From assembly GCA_012295275.1 (NCBI GenBank), contig CM022672.1, forward strand, positions 29,829,059 through 29,893,058: a stretch of 64,000 nt of DNA, in the 5' to 3' direction. Shown here in pieces: positions 10,981 to 21,995 of the stretch (positions within the stretch are counted from its first letter, which is position 1; each line of letters starts with the position of its first letter). Made by a program: the position numbers and the translations under genes. Under the pieces are notes generated by a model, which saw only the letters and a program-made list of their open reading frames with translations, was not told the origin of the DNA and made no database searches. The DNA is from Chrysomallon squamiferum (Eukaryota; Mollusca; Gastropoda; Neomphalida; Peltospiridae).

Positions 10981-12454
10981 TCAAAATGCCCGTACTGCAA
11001 AGCGTCTTTCTCTCATTCACTTAGATGTTAACAATGCGATACTGCTGCAACATGAAATTTTAGCTGCCTTCAGTTTAGAGAATTGCTCTAAGTAACTTCG
11101 TCAACGATAAATGGAAAAGAAAGCCTACGTTTTGCCTTTACCATCAACTCTGTAGATTACCTTGTATCGTTCGTGTAAACTCGCCCAACTTCCAGACTGA
11201 TAGCTTTAACTGTGACGTCAAATCTCATGTCAACAGTTTAATTTTTGTCGACTTTCCGCAATTAGATAGCAAACGTTTCTGGAATGACCGACAATACACG
11301 TGTATCACGGGCCTCAGAGAAAACACTGTCAACCATAAAACCTGAAAACGAAATCAAACTGAATAAATTGTTGCTTTAACGGATATGATCTTCTGTGCGT
11401 TTTGTACACATTACGGAGTTAGCTTCCGCTTTATTTCATTCGTTTATTTCTACTTTGGAGACACTTCACACTTAACGACCGAGTACCGTTCCTGCGACTG
11501 AATCGTTTAGCGACATTTCAAGCATGCTGTACTGGAGTGAGTTTGTGGAAACCATTTTTTAGATATCGTTTCAATCTCACCTCTGCACCAGCAATAACCT
11601 TTTCAGTGGATTATAAAATGTTCATGATAGTAGTGTGCTGCATACTGCAATATACCGGAATAGATGAAATCTTTACTTAGGTTTGGATTCTGTTTATTGC
11701 AGGTAATCGTTTCAAATCTGTTACCAATAGTTTATTCTATTTGTTTTGTTTTGTTTTGTTTTCTGTAATTTGCAACAGTCGTGGCCGTAGAAGACAGTTT
11801 TCGAATTCGAATGAAAGAGGAAACGAAAATACACGAGAGAAACATTAAGCTCACGCAAGCATAAGAGAATAGCTCCGGAAGAAAATTTCCCTGAAGGATT
11901 CCACCGAGTTTATTCCAGCGACACTCTTTACAGTGACCGTCGATTTTTTGTACAATTTTCAGCAGCCAAAATTACCATTATCGTAGACAACTGCACTACG
12001 CTTCGGCTCGCAGCCCGTTGTTAGTGCAGTAAACGAAATGATATGTTTCTTTCTCTATTTTACGATTGTTTTGTGTTATCTTCTGTTTCAAACTATTTGA
12101 AACAGTAGACAAAACTATTGATTAAAGTCAGTTACAGAAATTTGTCGTTCGCTGTGCGTAACCTGCCTTTACGTCAAACGGAGTAACTGTACTGAGTACT
12201 CGTTACGTCACCCATTATCCTGTTAATTACTGACGAGTCAGTTCGATAAGGTCATTTGCGCTGTTTCACTGTTAATTTATTTTATTTCGTTTTATTTCAT
12301 TTCATTGTTTGGTTATTTTGTTACTTTTTTAGATGATGTTACCATTTAATATATTATACTGACACAGTTAGTGAGGTTGTGTAATACAAATCGACATTTG
12401 CTAAAATAAATAAAACAGGACTGAAATAAATAAATAAATCAACACAAAAAGAAA
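10981..12454. other. Convergent U1-U2 spacer 1 with two conserved hairpins
   Basis: No further gene was recognised here; a linked 5S rRNA was looked for and not seen. Two inverted repeats stand out and recur in the other units. One has arms ACTGCACTA (11990-11998) and TAGTGCAGT (12022-12030) around a 23-base GC-rich loop. The other is CTGTTTCAAA-CTA-TTTGAAACAG at 12083-12105, with perfect 10-bp arms and a 3-base loop. The part nearest U1 has inverted copies at 38831-39614 and 63130-63917. Confidence 0.6.
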
Positions 12455-12483
12455 TAAGTAACTATTTTTGATTTGAATTTTTT
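12455..12483 (-). terminator. U2 3' element, copy 2
   Basis: Same ATTCAAATCAAAAATAG-TTACTTA element as in copy 1, shortly past the U2 3' end. Confidence 0.5.
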
Positions 12484-12491
12484 CCCAAAAA

Positions 12492-12683
12492 GGGAGTGGG
12501 CCATTCCCGGAGGTACTGCAATACCGGGTCAACCCGTGGCAAAGGCGGAGCAAGCCCCTGACACTTCGCCTAGTTCCAAAAATCAGTTTAATATCGATGT
12601 CCCCCAATGGAGGACGTATCAGATATTAAGCTGATAAGAACAGATACTACACTTTGATCTTAGCCAAAAGGCCGAGAAGCGAT
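12492..12683 (-). ncRNA. U2 snRNA, copy 2
   Basis: U2 small nuclear RNA pairs with the intron branch site. On the minus strand it begins ATCGCTTCTCGGCCTTTTGG, the invariant U2 5' end. It carries the branch-site recognition GTAGTA within AAGTGTAGTATCTGTTC, an Sm site GATTTTTGG, and a stem-loop IV loop TATTGCAGTACCTC (U2A'/U2B'' site). Length is about 190 nt, like vertebrate U2 (188). The exact 3' end is uncertain by a few bases. Small ORFs through the region, including one reading MGDIDIKLIFGTRR, are shadows of the RNA gene. Confidence 0.97.
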
Positions 12684-13414
12684 AATATACACTTGTTAAG
12701 CAGATCATATAAATATTTAAGAAAGCAATTTCACACTGGTGTGTCATTTTGAAATTATTTAGAAAGATAAGTAACTGTATAACGAAGATAGGAATTTATG
12801 ACAGAATTTAAAGGTTTAATAATACTTGTTTCTGGTGCCTTGCACTGTGTCATTTGAATAATATTTAAACAGAACTGTGCGTGAACTTAACATAAATGTG
12901 CACGTGTTGCATTCTTCCGATCTATGAAACGTAGCTCTGACGATTTTTCGTTCGCTGCATGCTAAAAATAACTTCTATACTTAGAAAAGCTTAGCTTCTC
13001 AGTCAGTGCAGCGTGCGTTCGAGCCCTTGCTGTTCATTTACAACCCAAGCGAAGAATTAGCTACAAGGACAAAATTAAGACAGTTTTTATTAACGTCTCG
13101 CGAAAGTCACAGTGAAAGAAATACATAATGGGCCATTGTGTTATAACTCGTTCGTTAGCCTCTGGTCAGTCACTGACAAACGTAAAAGTTTGAGCCCGAT
13201 TATTAATTTTGTCGATTACCAGGTGCAACTGAGAGAAACACGCAACGCGTTTTAACGACCATTAAATAGCAATTTAAGAGAGTCACCCAACACTTGTTTC
13301 AAATGACTCGCCGAAAACATTTGGAATTTATTCTAGGAGATTGTTCATAAACGTGATACCTGTGCGAAATAACGAAGGCGTTTCTATAAAAGAGGTTTTC
13401 ACCCAAGTTCAAGC
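12684..13414. promoter_or_regulatory. Divergent U2/U1 promoter region 2
   Basis: U2 proximal element at 12728-12740 (minus); U1 proximal element at 13358-13370 and TATAAAAG at about 13385-13392 (plus). Same 731-bp spacing and same -57 to -45 positions as in region 1. Confidence 0.8.
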
Positions 13415-13578
13415 ATACTTACCTGGTACGGGAGGTCACCATGATCCGCAAGGTGGTCCTCCCAGGGCGAGGCCTTTCCATTGCACTCCGGTCGGGCTGA
13501 CCCGTGCGATCGCCCCAAATGCGGGCGACTCGAGTACGTAATTTTTTAGTGTGGGGTCTGCGTTCGCGCTAACCCCTG
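13415..13578 (+). ncRNA. U1 snRNA, copy 2
   Basis: Intact U1 of 164 nt. It starts ATACTTACCTGG and has a perfect stem-loop I (GGGAGG pairing with CCTCCC) and the U1A loop ATTGCACTCC. The Sm-like site is AATTTTTTAG and the end is CCCCTG. One G fewer than the other copies in the run before TCTGCGTTCGCGC. Confidence 0.97.
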
Positions 13579-13599
13579 AAAATTCAAAACAAAAAAACA

Positions 13600-13615
13600 G
13601 TTTCTTAAAAACCTC
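13600..13615 (+). terminator. U1 3' box-like element, copy 2
   Basis: GTTTCTTAAAAACCTC at +22 to +37 from the U1 3' end, the same position as in copy 1. Confidence 0.55.
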
Positions 13616-15089
13616 TCAAAATGCCCGTACTGCAAAGCGTCTTTCTCTCATTCACTTAGATGTTAACAATGCGATACTGCTGCAACATGAAATTTTAGCT
13701 GCCTTCAGTTTAGAGAATTGCTCTAAGTAACTTCGACAACGATAAATGGAAAAGAAAGCCTACGTTTTGCCTTTACCATCAACTCTGTAGATTACCTTGT
13801 ATCGTTCGTGTAAACTCGCCCAACTTCCAGACTGATAGCTTTAACTGTGACGTCAAATCTCATGTCAACAGTTTAATTTTTTTGTCGACTTTCCGCAATT
13901 AGATAGCAAACGTTTCTGGAATGACCGACAATACACGTGTATCACGGGCCTCAGAGAAAACACTGTCAACCATAAAACCTGAAAACGAAATCAAACTGAA
14001 TAAATTGTTGCTTTAACGGATATGATCTTCTGTGCGTTTTGTACACATTACGGAGTTAGCTTCCGCTTTATTTCATTCGTTTATTTCTACTTTGGAGACA
14101 CTTCACACTTAACGACCGAGTACCGTTCCTGCGACTGAATCGTTTAGCGACATTTCAAGCATGCTGTACTGGAGTGAGTTTGTGGAAACCATTTTTTAGA
14201 TATCGTTTCAATCTCACCTCTGCACCAGCAATAACCTTTTCAGTGGATTATAAAATGTTCATGATAGTAGTGTGCTGCATACTGCAATATACCGGAATAG
14301 ATGAAATCTTTACTTAGGTTTGGATTCTGTTTATTGCAGGTAATCGTTTCAAATCTGTTACCAATAGTTTATTCTATTTGTTTTGTTTTGTTTTGTTTTC
14401 TGTAATTTGCAACAGTCGTGGCCGTAGAAGACAGTTTTCGAATTCGAATGAAAGAGGAAACAAAAATACACGAGAGAAACATTAAGCTCACGCAAGCATA
14501 AGAGAATAGCTCCGGAAGAAAATTTCCCTGAAGGATTCCACCGAGTTTATTCCAGCGACACTCTTTACAGTGACCGTCGATTTTTTGTACAATTTTCAGC
14601 AGCCAAAATTACCATTATCGTAGACAACTGCACTACGCTTCGGCTCGCAGCCCGTTGTTAGTGCAGTAAACGAAATGATATGTTTCTTTCTCTATTTTAC
14701 GATTGTTTTGTGTTATCTTCTGTTTCAAACTATTTGAAACAGTAGACAAAACTATTGATTAAAGTCAGTTACAGAAATTTGTCGTTCGCTGTGCGTAACC
14801 TGCCTTTACGTCAAACGGAGTAACTGTACTGAGTACTCGTTACGTCACCCATTATCCTGTTAATTACTGACGAGTCAGTTCGATAAGGTCATTTGCGCTG
14901 TTTCACTGTTAATTTATTTTATTTCGTTTTATTTCATTTCATTGTTTGGTTATTTTGTTTTTTTTTTTTAGATGATGTTACCATTTAATATATTACACTG
15001 ACACAGTTAGTGAGGTTGTGTAATACAAATCGACATTTGCTAAAATAAATAAAACAGGACTGAAATAAATAAATCAACACAAAAAGAAA
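13616..15089. other. Convergent U1-U2 spacer 2
   Basis: Near-identical to spacer 1. The 10-bp-arm hairpin CTGTTTCAAA-CTA-TTTGAAACAG is at 14720-14742. No gene seen. Confidence 0.6.
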
Positions 15090-15118
15090 TAAGTAACTAT
15101 TTTTGATTTGAATTTTTT
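15090..15118 (-). terminator. U2 3' element, copy 3
   Basis: Same ATTCAAATCAAAAATAG-TTACTTA element past the U2 3' end. Confidence 0.5.
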
Positions 15119-15126
15119 CCCAAAAA

Positions 15127-15318
15127 GGGAGTGGGCCATTCCCGGAGGTACTGCAATACCGGGTCAACCCGTGGCAAAGGCGGAGCAAGCCCCTGACACT
15201 TCGCCTAGTTCCAAAAATCAGTTTAATATCGATGTCCCCCAATGGAGGACGTATCAGATATTAAGCTGATAAGAACAGATACTACACTTTGATCTTAGCC
15301 AAAAGGCCGAGAAGCGAT
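15127..15318 (-). ncRNA. U2 snRNA, copy 3
   Basis: Appears identical in sequence to copy 2: 5' ATCGCTTCTCGG, GTAGTA branch-site element, GATTTTTGG Sm site and stem-loop IV are all present. About 190 nt. Confidence 0.97.
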
Positions 15319-16050
15319 AATATACACTTGTTAAGCAGATCATATAAATATTTAAGAAAGCAATTTCACACTGGTGTGTCATTTTGAAATTATTTAGAAA
15401 GATAAGTAACTGTATAACGAAGATAGGAATTTATGACAGAATTTAAAGGTTTAATAATACTTGTTTCTGGTGCCTTGCACTTGTGTCATTTGAATAATAT
15501 TTAAACAGAACTGTGCGTGAACTTAACATAAATGTGCACGTGTTGCATTCTTCCGATCTATGAAACGTAGCTCTGACGATTTTTCGTTCGCTGCATGCTA
15601 AAAATAACTTCTATACTTAGAAAAGCTTAGCTTCTCAGTCAGTGCAGCGTGCGTTCGAGCCCTTGCTGTTCATTTACAACCCAAGCGAAGAATTAGCTAC
15701 AAGGACAAAATTAAGACAGTTTTTATTAACGTCTCGCGAAAGTCACAGTGAAAGAAATACATAATGGGCCATTGTGTTATAACTCGTTCGTTAGCCTCTG
15801 GTCAGTCACTGACAAACGTAAAAGTTTGAGCCCGATTATTAATTTTGTCGATTACCAGGTGCAACTGAGAGAAACACGCAACGCGTTTTAACGACCATTA
15901 AATAGCAATTTAAGAGAGTCACCCAACACTTGTTTCAAATGACTCGCCGAAAACATTTGGAATTTATTCTAGGAGATTGTTCATAAACGTGATACCTGTG
16001 CGAAATAACGAAGGCGTTTCTATAAAAGAGGTTTTCACCCAAGTTCAAGC
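15319..16050. promoter_or_regulatory. Divergent U2/U1 promoter region 3
   Basis: U2 proximal element at 15363-15375 (minus); U1 proximal element at 15994-16006 and TATAAAAG at about 16021-16028 (plus). One extra base (TTGTGTCATT) at about 15481 relative to the other copies. Confidence 0.8.
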
Positions 16051-16215
16051 ATACTTACCTGGTACGGGAGGTCACCATGATCCGCAAGGTGGTCCTCCCA
16101 GGGCGAGGCCTTTCCATTGCACTCCGGTCGGGCTGACCCGTGCGATCGCCCCAAATGCGGGCGACTCGAGTACGTAATTTTTTAGTGTGGGGGTCTGCGT
16201 TCGCGCTAACCCCTG
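16051..16215 (+). ncRNA. U1 snRNA, copy 3
   Basis: Intact U1 of 165 nt with all motifs described for copy 2. Stem-loop I pairs perfectly, and its loop is again GATCCGCAAG. Confidence 0.97.
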
Positions 16216-16236
16216 AAAATTCAAAACAAAAAAACA

Positions 16237-16251
16237 GTTTCTTAAAACCTC
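16237..16251 (+). terminator. U1 3' box-like element, copy 3
   Basis: GTTTCTTAAAACCTC, one A shorter than in the other copies, at the same offset past U1. Confidence 0.52.
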
Positions 16252-17734
16252 TCAAAATGCCCGTACTGCAAAGCGTCTTTCTCTCATTCACTTAGATGTT
16301 AACAATGCGATACTGCTGCAACATGAAATTTTAGCTGCCTTCAGTTTAGAGAATTGCTCTAAGTAACTTCGACAACGATAAATGGAAAAGAAAGCCTACG
16401 TTTTGCCTTTACCATCAACTCTGTAGATTACCTTGTATCGTTCGTGTAAACTCGCCCAACTTCCAGACTGATAGCTTTAACTGTGACGTCAAATCAAATC
16501 TCATGTCAACAGTTTAATTTTTGTCGACTTTCCGCAATTAGATAGCAAACGTTTCTGGAATGACCGACAATACACGTGTATCACGGGCCTCAGAGAAAAC
16601 ACTGTCAACCATAAAACCTGAAAACGAAATCAAACTGAATAAATTGTTGCTTTAACGGATATGATCTTCTGTGCGTTTTGTACACATTACGGAGTTAGCT
16701 TCCGCTTTATTTCATTCGTTTATTTCTACTTTGGAGACACTTCACACTTAACGACCGAGTACCGTTCCTGCGACTGAATCGTTTAGCGACATTTCAAGCA
16801 TGCTGTACTGGAGTGAGTTTGTGGAAACCATTTTTTAGATATCGTTTCAATCTCACCTCTGCACCAGCAATAACCTTTTCAGTGGATTATAAAATGTTCA
16901 TGATAGTAGTGTGCTGCATACTGCAATATACCGGAATAGATGAAATCTTTACTTAGGTTTGGATTCTGTTTATTGCAGGTAATCGTTTCAAATCTGTTAC
17001 CAATAGTTTATTCTATTTGTTTTGTTTTGTTTTGTTTTCTGTAATTTGCAACAGTCGTGGCCGTAGAAGACAGTTTTCGAATTCGAATGAAAGAGGAAAC
17101 GAAAATACACGAGAGAAACATTAAGCTCACGCAAGCATAAGAGAATAGCTCCGGAAGAAAATTTCCCTGAAGGATTCCACCGAGTTTATTCCAGCGACAC
17201 TCTTTACAGTGACCGTCGATTTTTTTTTTTTGTACAATTTTCAGCAGCCAAAATTACCATTATCGTAGACAACTGCACTACGCTTCGGCTCGCAGCCCGT
17301 TGTTAGTGCAGTAAACGAAATGATATGTTTCTTTCTCTATTTTACGATTGTTTTGTGTTATCTTCTGTTTCAAACTATTTGAAACAGTAGACAAAACTAT
17401 TGATTAAAGTCAGTTACAGAAATTTGTCGTTCGCTGTGCGTAACCTGCCTTTACGTCAAACGGAGTAACTGTACTGAGTACTCGTTACGTCACCCATTAT
17501 TATCCTGTTAATTACTGACGAGTCAGTTCGATAAGGTCATTTGCGCTGTTTCACTGTTAATTTATTTTATTTCGTTTTATTTCATTTCATTGTTTGGTTA
17601 TTTTGTTACTTTTTTAGATGATGTTACCATTTAATATATTACACTGACACAGTTAGTGAGGTTGTGTAATACAAATCGACATTTGCTAAAATAAATAAAA
17701 CAGGACTGAAATAAATAAATCAACACAAAAGAAA
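16252..17734. other. Convergent U1-U2 spacer 3
   Basis: As spacer 1 with small indels (a duplicated TCAAA near 16494, a longer T run near 17220, an extra TAT near 17498). Hairpin CTGTTTCAAA-CTA-TTTGAAACAG at 17365-17387. No gene seen. Confidence 0.6.
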
Positions 17735-17763
17735 TAAGTAACTATTTTTGATTTGAATTTTTT
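17735..17763 (-). terminator. U2 3' element, copy 4
   Basis: Same ATTCAAATCAAAAATAG-TTACTTA element past the U2 3' end. Confidence 0.5.
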
Positions 17764-17771
17764 CCCAAAAA

Positions 17772-17963
17772 GGGAGTGGGCCATTCCCGGAGGTACTGCA
17801 ATACCGGGTCAACCCGTGGCAAAGGCGGAGCAAGCCCCTGACACTTCGCCTAGTTCCAAAAATCAGTTTAATATCGATGTCCCCCAATGGAGGACGTATC
17901 AGATATTAAGCTGATAAGAACAGATACTACACTTTGATCTTAGCCAAAAGGCCGAGAAGCGAT
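17772..17963 (-). ncRNA. U2 snRNA, copy 4
   Basis: Same sequence as copies 2 and 3, about 190 nt, with all U2 hallmarks. Confidence 0.97.
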
Positions 17964-18694
17964 AATATACACTTGTTAAGCAGATCATATAAATATTTAA
18001 GAAAGCAATTTCACACTGGTGTGTCATTTTGAAATTATTTAGAAAGATAAGTAACTGTATAACGAAGATAGGAATTTATGACAGAATTTAAAGGTTTAAT
18101 AATACTTGTTTCTGGTGCCTTGCACTGTGTCATTTGAATAATATTTAAACAGAACTGTGCGTGAACTTAACATAAATGTGCACGTGTTGCATTCTTCCGA
18201 TCTATGAAACGTAGCTCTGACGATTTTTCGTTCGCTGCATGCTAAAAATAACTTCTATACTTAGAAAAGCTTAGCTTCTCAGTCAGTGCAGCGTGCGTTC
18301 GAGCCCTTGCTGTTCATTTACAACCCAAGCGAAGAATTAGCTACAAGGACAAAATTAAGACAGTTTTTATTAACGTCTCGCGAAAGTCACAGTGAAAGAA
18401 ATACATAATGGGCCATTGTGTTATAACTCGTTCGTTAGCCTCTGGTCAGTCACTGACAAACGTAAAAGTTTGAGCCCGATTATTAATTTTGTCGATTACC
18501 AGGTGCAACTGAGAGAAACACGCAACGCGTTTTAACGACCATTAAATAGCAATTTAAGAGAGTCACCCAACACTTGTTTCAAATGACTCGCCGAAAACAT
18601 TTGGAATTTATTCTAGGAGATTGTTCATAAACGTGATACCTGTGCGAAATAACGAAGGCGTTTCTATAAAAGAGGTTTTCACCCAAGTTCAAGC
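17964..18694. promoter_or_regulatory. Divergent U2/U1 promoter region 4
   Basis: U2 proximal element at 18008-18020 (minus); U1 proximal element at 18638-18650 and TATAAAAG at about 18665-18672 (plus). Spacing is identical to regions 1 and 2. Confidence 0.8.
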
Positions 18695-18859
18695 ATACTT
18701 ACCTGGTACGGGAGGTCACCATGATCCGCAAGGTGGTCCTCCCAGGGCGAGGCCTTTCCATTGCACTCCGGTCGGGCTGACCCGTGCGATCGCCCCAAAT
18801 GCGGGCGACTCGAGTACGTAATTTTTTAGTGTGGGGGTCTGCGTTCGCGCTAACCCCTG
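18695..18859 (+). ncRNA. U1 snRNA, copy 4
   Basis: Intact U1 of 165 nt with all motifs of copy 2. It is the last U1 of the array in the sense orientation. Confidence 0.97.
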
Positions 18860-18880
18860 AAAATTCAAAACAAAAAAACA

Positions 18881-18896
18881 GTTTCTTAAAAACCTC
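18881..18896 (+). terminator. U1 3' box-like element, copy 4
   Basis: GTTTCTTAAAAACCTC at +22 to +37 past the U1 3' end. Confidence 0.55.
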
Positions 18897-20366
18897 TCAA
18901 AATGCCCGTACTGCAAAGCGTCTTTCTCTCATTCACTTAGATGTTAACAATGCGATACTGCTGCAACATGAAATTTTAGCTGCCTTCAGTTTAGAGAATG
19001 CTCTCTAAGTAACTTCGACAACGATAAATGGAAAAGAAAGCCTACGTTTTGCCTTTACCATCAACTCTGTAGATTACCTTGTATCGTTCGTGTAAACTCG
19101 CCCAACTTCCAGACTGATAGCTTTAACTGTGACGTCAAATCTCATGTCAACAGTTTAATTTTTGTCGACTTTCCGCAATTAGATAGCAAACGTTTCTGGA
19201 ATGACCGACAATACACGTGTATCACGGGCCTCAGAGAAAACACTGTCAACCATAAAACCTGAAAACGAAATCAAACTGAATAAATTGTTGCTTTAACGGA
19301 TATGATCTTCTGTGCGTTTTGTACACATTACGGAGTTAGCTTCCGCTTTATTTCATTCGTTTATTTCTACTTTGGAGACACTTCACACTTAACGACCGAG
19401 TACCGTTCCTGCGACTGAATCGTTTAGCGACATTTCAAGCATGCTGTACTGGAGTGAGTTTGTGGAAACCATTTTTTAGATATCGTTTCAATCTCACCTC
19501 TGCACCAGCAATAACCTTTTCAGTGGATTATAAAATGTTCATGATAGTAGTGTGCTGCATACTGCAATATACCGGAATAGATGAAATCTTTACTTAGGTT
19601 TGGATTCTGTTTATTGCAGGTAATCGTTTCAAATCTGTTACCAATAGTTTATTCTATTTGTTTTGTTTTGTTTTGTTTTCTGTAATTTGCAACAGTCGTG
19701 GCCGTAGAAGACAGTTTTCGAATTCGAATGAAAGAGGAAACGAAAATACACGAGAGAAACATTAAGCTCACGCAAGCATAAGAGAATAGCTCCGGAAGAA
19801 AATTTCCCTGAAGGATTCCACCGAGTTTATTCCAGCGACACTCTTTACAGTGACCGTCGATTTTTTGTACAATTTTCAGCAGCCAAAATTACCATTATCG
19901 TAGACAACTGCACTACGCTTCGGCTCGCAGCCCGTTGTTAGTGCAGTAAACGAAATGATATGTTTCTTTCTCTATTTTACGATTGTTTTGTGTTATCTTC
20001 TGTTTCAAACTATTTGAAACAGTAGACAAAACTATTGATTAAAGTCAGTTACAGAAATTTGTCGTTCGCTGTGCGTAACCTGCCTTTACGTCAAACGGAG
20101 TAACTGTACTGAGTACTCGTTACGTCACCCATTATCCTGTTAATTACTGATGAGTCAGTTCGATAGGTCATTTGCGCTGTTTCACTGTTAATTTATTTTA
20201 TTTCGTTTTATTTCATTTCATTGTTTGGTTATTTTGTTACTTTTTTAGATGATGTTACCATTTAATATATTACACTGACACAGTTAGTGAGGTTGTGTAA
20301 TACAAATCGACATTTGCTAAAATAAATAAAACAGGACTGAAATAAATAAATCAACACAAAAAGAAA
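18897..20366. other. Convergent U1-U2 spacer 4
   Basis: As spacer 1. Hairpin CTGTTTCAAA-CTA-TTTGAAACAG at 20000-20022. No gene seen. Confidence 0.6.
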
Positions 20367-20395
20367 TAAGTAACTATTTTTGATTTGAATTTTTT
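20367..20395 (-). terminator. U2 3' element, copy 5
   Basis: Same ATTCAAATCAAAAATAG-TTACTTA element past the U2 3' end. Confidence 0.5.
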
Positions 20396-20403
20396 CCCAA
20401 AAA

Positions 20404-20595
20404 GGGAGTGGGCCATTCCCGGAGGTACTGCAATACCGGGTCAACCCGTGGCAAAGGCGGAGCAAGCCCCTGACACTTCGCCTAGTTCCAAAAATCAGTT
20501 TAATATCGATGTCCCCCAATGGAGGACGTATCAGATATTAAGCTGATAAGAACAGATACTACACTTTGATCTTAGCCAAAAGGCCGAGAAGCGAT
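20404..20595 (-). ncRNA. U2 snRNA, copy 5
   Basis: Intact U2 identical to copies 2-4, about 190 nt. Its proximal element (20640-20652) and TATA-like element are present. The array breaks at about 20720, so it keeps only ~125 bp of 5' flank and has no divergent U1. If a distal enhancer is needed from the U1 side, this copy may be weakly expressed. Confidence 0.96.
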
Positions 20596-20720
20596 AATAT
20601 ACACTTGTTAAGCAGATCATATAAATATTTAAGAAAGCAATTTCACACTGGTGTGTCATTTTGAAATTATTTAGAAAGATAAGTAACTGTGTAATGAAGA
20701 TTGGAATTTATGACAAAATT

Positions 20721-21044
20721 GTACCGAGTACTCGTTACCCACTATGCTGTTAATTACTGATGAGTGAGTTCGATAAGGTCATTTGCGCTGTTTCATTGTT
20801 ATTTTATTTTATTTCATTTTATTTCATTTCATTTTATTTTATTTTTTTTGTTTTTTTTTTGTTATTATGTTCATTTTTTTGATGATGTTTCCATTTAATA
20901 CAGAACATTTAATATATATTATACTGATACAGTTAGTGAGGTTGTGTAATACAAATCGCTATTTGAAAAAAGAAATAAAACAGGCCTGAAATAAATAAAT
21001 TAATTAAAAAAAAAAGTAACTATTTTTTATTTGAATTTGAAAAC
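20721..21044. repeat. Decayed array spacer lacking U2
   Basis: From GTACCGAGTACTCGTTACCC onward this is a diverged copy of the spacer that normally leads to a U2 3' end (compare 12188-12480). It includes CAGTTAGTGAGGTTGTGTAA and AAGTAACTATTTTTTATTTG. It stops about where U2 should begin, and retrotransposon-like sequence follows. It looks like the outer, non-homogenised edge of the array after an internal deletion. Confidence 0.8.
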
Positions 21045-21810
21045 ACCAGTGTTTTAAGAATTTCTCTCTTCTGTTGGGCTGTTCTAATGCGGCAAAGTAT
21101 TCAATTTCAGCTCCTGAATATACTAAGTGTTTAAAAAGTATCATTTCTTTCCCTGTCTTATCTCCCTCTGATAATTTTCGTGTAGTCCAAATTACCAGAG
21201 AAAAGTCCCTAAATTCGATGCATCGTTTCCAGGTTTGTGTTTAATTCGAAAAATCATTCTATATGGATTTAGTTTGAACTTGGTGCCAAAAAGTGTTTTA
21301 TAAAAGGGTTCAATACGTTTAATAAATGATTTAGTTTTGCACCTGTGAAAAAAAAGCATGCAAGACCGAGTCCATCGCGACGCACACTAGGCATTGTGGA
21401 GTTGGCTCAATCTTCCAGTCATAAAGATGTTTTCTAACTGCAACAACATGTCTAATCATTTTATAAATTAAATCATAATTATTATTTTCAATTAGGCCGG
21501 AGTTTAATTTCTGCCAGACATTTTTCCAATTTATGCTTTCAGTGAAAATGGTTTCCCATCTGATCTTAAAGGATGCATCTTTGTAAGTTCGTAAGAACAA
21601 AACCGTGTATACGTCTTTCGTTGTCGCAAGTGTCACGTCTTTTTTTGTATCAGCGACGGTGATACAGAAGATGGCGTCTAAGTCTCCGTCAAAAGGTTTA
21701 TCAGTCATTAATGTCCTTAATACCGGTCGTGGAAAGTTGTCTTGTATGTCTTTTAGTTCACAATAAAAAAGTTTTCTTGCCACGAAGGTTTCAATGTACA
21801 TTATAGATTT
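21045..21810 (-). mobile_element. Non-LTR retrotransposon fragment (RT C-terminal region)
   Basis: Minus-strand reading gives a 156-codon frame (21331-21801). It contains WKNVWQKLNSGLIENN, IYKMIRHVVAVRKHLYDWKI and CLVC...LHAFF, the kind of pattern seen in the C-terminal region of LINE reverse transcriptases after the palm, ending in a CCHC-like knuckle. A T-run near 21350 shifts the frame; the next frame continues as CKTKSFIKRIEPF. No catalytic FADD-type motif is present, so only the 3' end survives. A second copy is at 39782-40258. The element's 3' end faces the U2-less spacer. L1/Tx1-like affiliation is a guess. Confidence 0.6.
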
Positions 21811-21852
21811 TTGTATTCATATTATGTAAGCATAGCAATAATAATAATCCAT

Positions 21853-21995
21853 AATTGGTAACAGATAGCAAACATTTTTTTTAGTATTTTCTCTGAGGCC
21901 AGTGATACACGTGTATTGTCTGTCATTCCAGAAACGTTTGCTATCTAATTACGGAATGTCGATACACATTAAACCCTTGACATTAGATTTCACCT
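21853..21995 (-). repeat. Short inverted scrap of U1 3' flank
   Basis: Matches the reverse complement of the array spacer downstream of U1, including CTCTGAGGCC, TGATACACGTGTATTGTC and CCAGAAACGTTTGCTATC. Diverged and internally deleted. Confidence 0.75.

Larger units (their letters stand above)
9757..20720. repeat. Tandem U2/U1 snRNA gene array
   Basis: Near-identical units repeat with spacing 2636, 2635, 2645 and 2632 bp (U2 5' ends at 10047, 12683, 15318, 17963, 20595). In each unit U2 (minus) and U1 (plus) diverge across ~731 bp. U1 and the next U2 converge across ~1.55 kb. Units differ mainly by small indels and a few substitutions, the pattern expected of a homogenised array. The left edge starts at the spacer sequence AATCAACACAAAAAG near 9757, already next to a U2 copy. 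The right edge breaks at ~20720, 125 bp upstream of the last U2, so that copy has no U1 partner. Confidence 0.95.

Noticed and set aside
10705-11095. Repeated small ORFs over U1 (MFINVIPVRNNEG..., MQYGHFERF..., MRSPQMRAT...)
   Set aside because: They lie across the U1 gene, its promoter and its 3' flank. They recur only because the array repeats, and copies 2 and 3 break several of them by indels.
10944-12480. Possible 5S rRNA or third snRNA in the U1-U2 spacer
   Set aside because: No 5S internal control regions and no other snRNA motif were seen.
12401-12607. Repeated ORF over U2 (MGDIDIKLIFGTRR...)
   Set aside because: It is the translation of the U2 3' half and flank, a shadow of the RNA gene.
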